In this document: piece by piece, positions 57,606 through 64,000 of the stretch
How the letters are laid out: the number at the start of each line of letters is the position of its first letter
Position numbering within the stretch: position 1 is the first letter of the stretch
NCBI GenBank assembly: GCA_035651955.1
Contig: DASRES010000081.1
Location: forward strand, 1 to 64,000
Direction of reading: 5' to 3'
Source of the DNA: Acidimicrobiia bacterium
GTDB taxonomy: Bacteria > Actinomycetota > Acidimicrobiia > IMCC26256 > JAMXLJ01
DNA length: 64,000 bases
Program-made: the position numbers and the translations under genes
Notes under the pieces: model-generated
Database searches by the model: none
The model's input: only the letters and a program-made list of their open reading frames with translations
What the model was told of the DNA's origin: nothing

Positions 57606-59313
57606 CCGACGGGACGCGCGCCGCGCCCGCCGGCGCGCGCGTACCGGCGAGCGGCGAGCCGACGACGTCCGCGGGCACCGGCCGGCGGAGCAGGCCGAGG
57701 ATCGTGGGCGGGAGGTCGAGCACCGACGCCTCACCGTGGTCGCCAGGCGCGACGCCAGGACCCGCGATCCACGCGAACCCGCCGTCGGCGTGCGTGCCCG
57801 TCCGGTGCAGCGGGAAAGGCCCAACGATCCCGACGTCGGGGTGCTCGAACGCGTCGATCGGCTCCGACCAGCGCACCACGAGATCCGCGTAGCGATCGAC
57901 GGCGGGGTCGTACGGACCTCCGTCGACACGCTCGACGTCGAGCACGGCCGCGTGACCCGTGCGCGGATTGCGGATCGCGGCGAGCATCGTCTCGACCTCC
58001 GCGCACGCGCGCCCGAACTCGTCGCGGGCGACGACGCCGTGCCGGTCGCGGCCGGCGAGATTGACGCGCACGTAGCCGTCGCCGAACGTGGGCAGCGCGA
58101 ACGCGCGCATGTGCTCCCAGTAGGGCTGGTAGTGGCCGATGAACAGCATCTCGCGCGTCGATTCGCGCGGCAGGACGCCGCCGGTCTCGTCATGCCACTC
58201 GCGCGGTATCGGAAGCCCCAGGACACCGTGCGGGACGTGCTTCACCCGCGAGAGCAGGGTTCGCGCCGGTGCGCCGACGCGTGCCGCGTGGTACAGCGGA
58301 TGACGCTTCACCGCCGCGCCGAAGCCGGCTCGGGGCCGGTCCACGAGGTACTCGTCCATCGTCAGCCGCCAGGGACGAGCGCGTCGCGGCACGACGACCG
58401 GGTAGCCGGCGCGCCTCCACGACTCGTGGTCCGGATCCCGCAGCAGGCCACGCCCGAACGCCAGCCGGTGCATCAACTCGGGCAACAGCACGATCGATGC
58501 GAGATCGCCGTGACCGGCACGCATACCGTCGAGCGAGAACACGACGACGTGCGCGTCGTGGGCGTGCGCGACCAGCTCGCCGATCGCGCGATCGATCGCC
58601 CGATAGACGCGCGTCAGCTGGCGGGCCGCGTGCGCGCCGCGCTCGTGCGCGAGCGGGTGCGCGTCGTCGACACCGTGCCAGGCGAACTCCGACAGCGAGT
58701 GCGTCTCGGACATCACGGTGACGAACAACTCGGACGGGAACCGCTCCTGGAGGTGCAGCGCGATGCGCGCGCGTCGTCGCGCGCCCTCCACGAGCGCGCC
58801 CGTCAGCCGCTCGACGCGCCGCTCGTCGTGCCAGCCGCAGCCGTAGTCGTTGCCGAACGCGGGGTGGACGCCGAAGCGGGCGTCCACCTCGTCGAGCAGC
58901 CCCGGGGGGTTCGCGGCGCGCGGGTACAACGGCGCGTGGCCACCCCACGCCGTCACCTGGACGCCGGGTCCGCCGCACGTCGTGCGGGGGACGTCGAACA
59001 CGACCGTGCGCGCGCCGGCGCGGTCCCAGAACGGTGGCGACCCGCCCGTGCGATCACGCGCTGGCTCCTGGAACACCTCATAGGTGTCGCGGTCGAAGGT
59101 CAGGCGGAGCCAGTCGCCGTCGAAGCGCGCCGCACGGCCCGTGACGAACTGCGGCCACAGCATGCCGTGGCGGTGGGCGGGACCGCTGCGCAACGAGTAC
59201 CGCGCGGCCCGGGGCCGCAACCGGCCGAGCTCCGGCAGCACCCCTTGGCGGGCGAGCACGTCGACGAGCGTCCGCGACCCCGAGTCGAGCCCGATCGCCA
59301 CCACCCGCCCCAT
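57586..59313 (-). CDS. Type I phosphodiesterase/alkaline-phosphatase-superfamily protein
   Basis: 575 residues from ATG 59313; a further 27 residues upstream are possible but unlikely. The N-terminus VVAIGLDSGSRTLVD holds the first metal Asp with an unusual SGS where the nucleophile Ser/Thr is expected further on; FSLDGMRAGHGD and GPGVAPGDHGEASVLDLPPTIL supply later metal-binding Asp/His. It is close to actinobacterial sulfatase/PDE-like proteins found beside glycosyltransferases. Divergent from a GT2 gene (110 bases), suggesting a shared polysaccharide or glycolipid job. Confidence 0.78.
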   Translation of the reverse strand: MGRVVAIGLDSGSRTLVDVLARQGVLPELGRLRPRAARYSLRSGPAHRHGMLWPQFVTGRAARFDGDWLRLTFDRDTYEVFQEPARDRTGGSPPFWDRAGARTVVFDVPRTTCGGPGVQVTAWGGHAPLYPRAANPPGLLDEVDARFGVHPAFGNDYGCGWHDERRVERLTGALVEGARRRARIALHLQERFPSELFVTVMSETHSLSEFAWHGVDDAHPLAHERGAHAARQLTRVYRAIDRAIGELVAHAHDAHVVVFSLDGMRAGHGDLASIVLLPELMHRLAFGRGLLRDPDHESWRRAGYPVVVPRRARPWRLTMDEYLVDRPRAGFGAAVKRHPLYHAARVGAPARTLLSRVKHVPHGVLGLPIPREWHDETGGVLPRESTREMLFIGHYQPYWEHMRAFALPTFGDGYVRVNLAGRDRHGVVARDEFGRACAEVETMLAAIRNPRTGHAAVLDVERVDGGPYDPAVDRYADLVVRWSEPIDAFEHPDVGIVGPFPLHRTGTHADGGFAWIAGPGVAPGDHGEASVLDLPPTILGLLRRPVPADVVGSPLAGTRAPAGAARVPSVSGTGR

Positions 59314-59423
59314 GTGCTCCCCCTCTGCATCCGCGGTCCGCACCCGCTGACCCGGGTACGCTCGGCGCGGCACGATTCGTATCCTGCCGAGCACGACGCG
59401 TCACCTTCTACCGGGAGCCGTGC

Positions 59424-60557
59424 GTGACTCACCACGATGAGCGCGAACATTCTCGCTCGCTGTCCGTGATCGTGCCCACCCGCGACGGCGGCTCCCGCGC
59501 CGCCGACGCCGTCGCCAGCGTCCTCGACGACCCGGCGACGTCCGAGGTCGTCGTCGTGCTGGACCGGGCCGGTCCACCGGGCCGGGCAGTCGCCGCGCTC
59601 GCCGACACCGATCCTCGCGTGCGCGTGGTCACGGGCGCCGCGCGCGGCCCCGCACAGGCCCGGGCCACGGGCGCCGGGCTCGCTCGCGGCGACATCCTGC
59701 TGTTCCTCGACGACGACGTCGTCGCCGGCCCGCTCCTCGCGACCGGTCACCTCCGCGCGCACGCGCACCACGACCACGCGGTCGTCGTCGGCACCATGCC
59801 GGTCTCCGCCCGCGCGTGTCGCGGCAACGCGACGGCACGCGTCTACGCACGCGACTACGGGCGCGTGGTCGCGCGCTACACGGACGGCGACGCGGTGCTC
59901 TTCGACCTCTGGGGCGGGAACCTGTCGATCCGCCGCGACGAGTGCCTCGCAGTCGGGATGACGAACCGTGACTACGTGCACGCGCACCACGAGGACCGCG
60001 ACTTCGGCCTCCGGTGCCACGCGGCCGGCCTCACCGGCGTGTACGACGAGGAACTCCGCGCCGAGCACCGCTACACGCGATCGGTGCGCGAGTTCCTCGA
60101 CCTCGCGCGCGAGCAGGTCCATGCGGGCCGCGCGTTGTACGCGCTCCACGAGGACGCGCTCGGTCCGTGGCGACCCGAGCGCTACCTCGACGGGCTCCCG
60201 CCTCGTCTCGCCGCGGCCATCGACGGCGTCGCTCGCCTCGGCGTGCCCGACGTGACAGTGGCGGCGTTGTGCGCGCTCGGCGCGGTCGCCCGGCTGGTGC
60301 AGGCTCGCCGCTGGGAGGACCGGTCGGTCTGGGTCGCCCGCGCCGTCGTCCAGCACGCCGCCGCCCGGGTCGGCGACCCGCGGGCCGGCGTCACCACGTC
60401 CTCACGCAACGATCACGCGCTCGCCCTCGCGTCGACACAGGCGCTTCACGTCGGTCCGCGACCCTCGGAAGCGTCCGTTGCGACGCGGAGGAGGTCCGCA
60501 TGGAGGACGCGACCGCGGCCGTGGAGTGGCTCGCACGCCGGATCCGCTGGGAGCTGA
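59424..60557 (+). CDS. Family 2 glycosyltransferase
   Basis: 377 residues from GTG 59424. LSVIVPTRDGG begins the GT-A fold, LLFLDDDVVAG is the DXD metal motif, WGGNLSIRRDECL and HHEDRDFGLRCHAAGL are acceptor-side motifs. No membrane helices, so cytoplasmic. The last ~50 residues are Ser/Arg-rich and look like readthrough; a strong ribosome site for another ORF lies within them at 60487-60494, so the true end or a frame change there should be examined. Confidence 0.85.
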   Translation: MTHHDEREHSRSLSVIVPTRDGGSRAADAVASVLDDPATSEVVVVLDRAGPPGRAVAALADTDPRVRVVTGAARGPAQARATGAGLARGDILLFLDDDVVAGPLLATGHLRAHAHHDHAVVVGTMPVSARACRGNATARVYARDYGRVVARYTDGDAVLFDLWGGNLSIRRDECLAVGMTNRDYVHAHHEDRDFGLRCHAAGLTGVYDEELRAEHRYTRSVREFLDLAREQVHAGRALYALHEDALGPWRPERYLDGLPPRLAAAIDGVARLGVPDVTVAALCALGAVARLVQARRWEDRSVWVARAVVQHAAARVGDPRAGVTTSSRNDHALALASTQALHVGPRPSEASVATRRRSAWRTRPRPWSGSHAGSAGS

Positions 60558-60718
60558 CGCTCGACGCGCTGCGCGCGCGGGCGTCGTGCCACGCGGTGTC
60601 GGGCTCAGCGGGCGACGAGTGCCGCGATGCCCGCCACCATCATCACGAAGCCGAGCACGATGTAGACGAGCGTCCGCGCGACGGGCGCCTGCGCGAGGTC
60701 GCTGGTCTGCTGCCGTGA
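60500..60718 (+). CDS. Possible small protein with strong ribosome-binding site
   Basis: ATG 60500 follows GGAGGAGG by five bases, the best Shine-Dalgarno in the area. The first ~30 residues (EDATAAVEWLARRIRWELTL) form a plausible amphipathic helix; the remainder runs antisense through the gene at 60605-60904. It overlaps the end of the glycosyltransferase by 58 bases. Translation is plausible, function unknown. Confidence 0.35.
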   Translation: MEDATAAVEWLARRIRWELTLDALRARASCHAVSGSAGDECRDARHHHHEAEHDVDERPRDGRLREVAGLLP

Positions 60719-60904
60719 GCCGCTCGCGCTGCGCGCCCTGGGCGCAGGGCCACGCGCGGAGGCCTTCCGGCCCCGTGACGCGGACCGGGCCGCGTGCTCG
60801 CGCGCGTCGGCTCGTCGACGAGCGAGCGCGTACAGGTTGCCGAAGAACATGGCGGCCCCGACGGCGGCGAGCAGCTCGCGCAGCACCTCGTCGTAGAAGC
60901 TCAC
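60605..60904 (-). CDS. Small two-helix membrane protein
   Basis: 99 residues from GTG 60904. An N-terminal hydrophobic segment (LLAAVGAAMFFGNLYAL), a basic Arg/Ala/Ser-rich loop of ~45 residues, and a C-terminal segment (LVYIVLGFVMMVAGIAALVA). No known domain. It is divergent from nucS (66 bases). Confidence 0.65.
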   Translation of the reverse strand: MSFYDEVLRELLAAVGAAMFFGNLYALARRRADAREHAARSASRGRKASARGPAPRARSASGSRQQTSDLAQAPVARTLVYIVLGFVMMVAGIAALVAR

Positions 60905-60970
60905 GGGGCGGATCGTACCGGGAGGGGCGTCGTCGGCTCCCTCGGGCCGAGCCGTGATACAACCCGCCGC

Positions 60971-61630
60971 GTGCGTCTCGTGGTCGCGTGGTGCTCCGTG
61001 GAGTACGAGGGCCGGCTGGGCGCGCGCCTCGCGCGTGCACCACGGCTCGTCCTCATCAAGGCCGACGGCTCCGTCTCGATCCACTCCGACTCGGGCGCGT
61101 ACAAGCCGCTCAACTGGATGACGCCACCGTGCACGCTGCGCGAGGAGCCCGGACGGATCGTCGCGACGAACGCGCGCGGTGAGCGGCTCACGATCGAGCT
61201 CGACGAGGTGCTGCACGATCACGTGATCGACCTCGGCGACGACCCGGGGCTCGAGAAGGACGGCGTCGAGGCGGAGCTGCAGGCGCTGCTCGCGGCGCGC
61301 GTCCAGGCGCTGAAGGACGACTTCGTGCTGATCCGGCGCGAGTACCCGACGGACATCGGGCCCGTCGACCTGCTGTGCCGCGACGGCGACGGGCAGGCGG
61401 TCGTGGTCGAGGTCAAGCGCATCGGCGAGATCGCGGGCGTCGAGCAGCTCCTGCGGTACCAGGAGCGGCTCGATCGCGACTCGCGGCTCGCGCCGACGCG
61501 CGGGATGCTCGTTGCCACGCGCGTGAAGCCGCAGGCGCGCGTGTTCGCCGAGAGCAGGGGCGTCGAGTGCGTCGAGATCGACGTCGACGCGCTACGCGAC
61601 GGCGTCGACCGTCCGCTCCGCTTGTTCTGA
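60971..61630 (+). CDS. nucS: NucS/EndoMS mismatch endonuclease
   Basis: 219 residues from GTG 60971. N-terminal DNA-binding domain (SVSIHSDSGAYKPLNWM) and C-terminal RecB-like nuclease with GPVDLLCRD, VVVEVKR (Asp, Glu, Lys of the active site). The C-terminal RPLRLF is a beta-clamp-binding motif. It cuts mismatched DNA and replaces MutS/MutL repair in actinobacteria. Its 3' end overlaps the convergent dinG by 39 bases. Confidence 0.95.
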   Translation: MRLVVAWCSVEYEGRLGARLARAPRLVLIKADGSVSIHSDSGAYKPLNWMTPPCTLREEPGRIVATNARGERLTIELDEVLHDHVIDLGDDPGLEKDGVEAELQALLAARVQALKDDFVLIRREYPTDIGPVDLLCRDGDGQAVVVEVKRIGEIAGVEQLLRYQERLDRDSRLAPTRGMLVATRVKPQARVFAESRGVECVEIDVDALRDGVDRPLRLF

Positions 61631-63616
61631 GTCCGCGGTACCGAGCGGGACCGACGCGACCGCGTCACGCAAGAAGCGCGCCACCTCCGCGCGGTCGATG
61701 CAACGCCGGACGGGCGGGAGCGCGTCGAGCAGGACGTTCCGATAGCGGTAGCGGTCGTGCGCGAGGCGTACGTCGAGCACCGCGACGACGCCGCGGTCGG
61801 TGCGCGACCGGATCAGCCGGCCGACACCCTGGCAGAGCGCGAGGCTGGCGGCGGGGAGGTCGACCGAGCGCCACCCGGAGCCACCGTCACGTTCCACGAG
61901 CTCGCGACGCGCGGCGAGCAACGGGTCGGCGGGCGTCGGGAACGGCAGCCGGTCGATCACGACGAGCACGCACGAGCGCCCGATGACGTCGACACCCTCC
62001 CAGAACGACCGCGTGCCGACGAGCACCGACGTCTCGTCGTCGCGGAACCGCGCGGTCAGCGCGGCACGCGAGCCCTCGCCCTGCGCGAGGACCGTGACGT
62101 CGACGCGCTCGCGCAGCAGCGCCGCGAACCGGGTCACGTTCGCGTTCGTCGTGCACAGCACGAGCGTGCGGCCGCCGGCCGCTTCCACGAGCCGGCACAG
62201 CTCGTCGCCCGCGGCGTCGGCCCACTGCGGGTCGCTGGGCGGTGGCAGCGTCCGCTTGGGCACGTACAGCAACGCCTGCTGCCGCCAGTCGAACGCGGGC
62301 GCGACCGCGAGCGCGCGGTAGCCGGCACCGGGGCCGTCCGCCTCCGGATCGCCGTCGTCGTTGTCCGGCGATGCGTGGGCCGTACGCAGCGGCGCGTCCG
62401 GGTCGAGCCCGATGCTGCCGGCGAACGCGGGGAACGGCTCGCGCGCGCCGAGAGTCGCGGAGACGAAGACGGTCGGCTTCTGCGCGAGCACGGGACCGAG
62501 ACGGGCGGCGACGTCGACGGGCGCGGCCCGCAGGAACGGCCGTCCCCGGTCCGACTCGACCCACACGACGTCGTCGTCGTGGTCGTCGATCATCCGGGCG
62601 AGCGTGTCCACCCGCGCGGCGACGAGCCTCCGCGCGAGCGCGACCGCGGTCCCGTCGCTCGCCGATCGCTCGAGCTTCGCGAGCGCGCCGTCGACGTCGC
62701 GGACGCGCTGACGGACGCCGGTGAGCGCGTCCATGAGCGCGGTATCACGGCCTGGGCGCACGCGCCCGTCCGCCGACCCGATCGCGGTCGTGAGCGCACC
62801 GACCGAGCGCTCGAGCGCATCCGTCGCCGACTGCGCGACACCGAGGTTGCGCGCCCGGCTCGCGAGCTGGCTGATCCCGTTGGGCGTGAGCGACGTGCCG
62901 AACGCGTTCGTCGCCGCGTCGGCAAGTGCGTGCGCCTCGTCGACGACGACCTGCGCGTGCTCCGGGACGATCCAACCGCCGATCGCCAGGTCGGCGCACC
63001 ACAACGCATGGTTCACGACGACCACGTCCGCGTCAGCCGCACGCGCGATCGCGTGCTCGGCGAAGCACTCGGCGCCGTACGCACACCGTGCCGCGCCGGG
63101 GCACTCCATCGGCGAGCAGCTCACCGCAGACCACGTCGCGTCGGACACGTCCGCGGCGTCGGCACGGTCGCCCGTCTCCGACGTCGCGGCCAGCGCGCGA
63201 CACGCGTCGAGCTCCTCGTCGAACGCGGGCCCGGGCGCGACGTCGAAGAGCGCGTCCGGCGCCGATGCCGCGGCGAGCTTCGCACGGCAGAGGTAGTTCG
63301 AGCGGCCCTTCACCAGGGCAAACGAGACGTCGACGCCCGCGTGCTCGGCGAGGTGCGGGAGGTCCTTGCCGACGAGCTGGTCCTGCAGCGCGATGGTCGC
63401 GGTCGAGACGACCGTACGGCGGCCCGACGCGACCGCGGGCGCGAGGTACGCGAGCGACTTCCCCGAGCCGGTGGGCGCCTCGGCGACGAGGTGGTGGCCA
63501 CGCTCGAACGCGTCGGCCACGGCATCGGCGAGCTCGTCCTGCCCTGGCCGTCGTTCGCCGCCCAGCGCGTCGACCGCGCGTCGAAGGAGGGCGCGCGCGT
63601 CGTTCAACTCACTCAC
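61592..63616 (-). CDS. dinG: DinG-family ATP-dependent DNA helicase
   Basis: 674 residues from GTG 63616. Walker A APTGSGKSLAYL, a cysteine set (NYLC, SCSPMEC, RCAYGAEC) for the XPD-type 4Fe-4S cluster, DEAH box VVVDEAHALAD, and later motifs SATLGA, GTRSFWEGVDV and QGVGRLIRS. It unwinds 5'-3' and handles R-loops and damaged forks. Its start lies before the dnaB stop (8-base overlap), so they are cotranscribed. Confidence 0.93.
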   Translation of the reverse strand: MSELNDARALLRRAVDALGGERRPGQDELADAVADAFERGHHLVAEAPTGSGKSLAYLAPAVASGRRTVVSTATIALQDQLVGKDLPHLAEHAGVDVSFALVKGRSNYLCRAKLAAASAPDALFDVAPGPAFDEELDACRALAATSETGDRADAADVSDATWSAVSCSPMECPGAARCAYGAECFAEHAIARAADADVVVVNHALWCADLAIGGWIVPEHAQVVVDEAHALADAATNAFGTSLTPNGISQLASRARNLGVAQSATDALERSVGALTTAIGSADGRVRPGRDTALMDALTGVRQRVRDVDGALAKLERSASDGTAVALARRLVAARVDTLARMIDDHDDDVVWVESDRGRPFLRAAPVDVAARLGPVLAQKPTVFVSATLGAREPFPAFAGSIGLDPDAPLRTAHASPDNDDGDPEADGPGAGYRALAVAPAFDWRQQALLYVPKRTLPPPSDPQWADAAGDELCRLVEAAGGRTLVLCTTNANVTRFAALLRERVDVTVLAQGEGSRAALTARFRDDETSVLVGTRSFWEGVDVIGRSCVLVVIDRLPFPTPADPLLAARRELVERDGGSGWRSVDLPAASLALCQGVGRLIRSRTDRGVVAVLDVRLAHDRYRYRNVLLDALPPVRRCIDRAEVARFLRDAVASVPLGTADSEQAERTVDAVA

Positions 63617-64000
63617 GCGCCATGTTGGCGAACTTCGTGAGGTGGTCGAGGAAGGCGAGGCGCGCGACACCGGTTGGGCCGTTGCGGTGCTTCGCGACGA
63701 TGACCTCGGCGGTGCCGCGCTGGTCCGACTCGGGGTTGTACTGCTCGTCGCGGTAGATGAAGCAGACGACGTCGGCGTCCTGCTCGATGCTCCCGGACTC
63801 GCGCAGGTCGGCGAGCATCGGCCGCTTGTCGGTGCGGTACTCGAGCTGGCGGTTGAGCTGCGAGAGGCACATCACCGGGCAGTCGAGCTCGCGGGCGAGG
63901 ATCTTGAGGCCGCGTGACATGTCGGCCACCTCGACCTGGCGGTTCTCGGCGCGCCGCGTGGACGTCATGAGCTGCAGGTAGTCGACGACGACGAGCCCGA
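63609..64000 (-). CDS. dnaB: Replicative DNA helicase DnaB, C-terminal part (runs off the right edge)
   Basis: About 130 C-terminal residues are present. LVVVDYLQLM is Walker B, VMCLSQLNRQLEYR is the RecA-fold H3 region, then RESGSIEQDADVV and VAKHRNGPTG with the arginine finger, and FANMARE at the end. It is the ring helicase of the replication fork. The N-terminus and any intein lie outside the window; no intein is seen in the part present. Confidence 0.95.
   Translation of the reverse strand, partial: GLVVVDYLQLMTSTRRAENRQVEVADMSRGLKILARELDCPVMCLSQLNRQLEYRTDKRPMLADLRESGSIEQDADVVCFIYRDEQYNPESDQRGTAEVIVAKHRNGPTGVARLAFLDHLTKFANMARE

Overview
This window is very GC-rich, tightly packed bacterial DNA with frequent GTG starts and 4-bp start/stop overlaps (ATGA, GTGA). 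The gene set points to an Actinobacteriota genome, most likely a class such as Acidimicrobiia: a dnaK-grpE-dnaJ-hspR-clpB heat-shock cluster with HAIR-like sites, BldC beside purM/purF, NucS mismatch endonuclease, bifunctional-type dCTP deaminase, F420-type LLM oxidoreductase, WYL regulators, an LPXTG protein and a Ser/Thr kinase. The class-level placement is inference; the sequence has no rRNA.

Layout. 1-0.5 kb: the 5' part of a C5 cytosine DNA methyltransferase running off the left edge, with a broken coding-like stretch before it. 0.6-9.8 kb: a HAD/ParB-like fusion, a branched-chain amino-acid-type ABC operon (binding protein, LivH, LivM-LivG fusion, LivF), a membrane protein, a Ser/Thr kinase and an LPXTG surface protein. 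10-18.4 kb: MFS exporter, SDR + WYL regulator operon facing a PPOX protein and another SDR, a PAS-GGDEF diguanylate cyclase, MscS channel and an orphan MbcA/ParS-type antitoxin. 18.5-23.0 kb: tRNA-Glu, tRNA-Asp and tRNA-Phe, then a 4.1-kb integrated unit bounded by exact 47-bp copies of the tRNA-Phe 3' end. It carries only a DUF1778/GNAT toxin-antitoxin pair and an 844-residue SEC-C protein, and no integrase.

23-36.7 kb: purine biosynthesis. purF-purM-bldC run leftward; cysC and a PHP phosphatase run rightward from the same intergenic region; purL stands alone; purA-purD-purB-purC-purS-purQ-pyrE form one leftward operon, most genes overlapping by 4 bases. Together these supply nearly the whole PRPP-to-IMP-to-AMP route (purN, purE/K and purH are outside the window). 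36.9-44 kb: heat-shock cluster with two HAIR-like operators and an unusual 29-codon ORF duplicated from the hspR 5' end between dnaJ and hspR.

44-64 kb: a cNMP-binding protein, an EtfD-like membrane iron-sulfur reductase, an amidohydrolase, tag, dcd, tRNA-Gly, several oxidoreductases and regulators (TetR, ECF sigma, SufR-like), a QueA homologue in an SDR-QueA-regulator operon, a sulfotransferase, a phosphodiesterase-like protein facing a glycosyltransferase, then nucS, dinG and the 3' part of dnaB at the right edge.

The most unusual elements are the integrase-less tRNA-Phe element with paired arm-type repeats, the palindromic repeat family placed at gene ends (27.6, 36.8, 48.1 kb), and the dnaJ-hspR mini-ORF.
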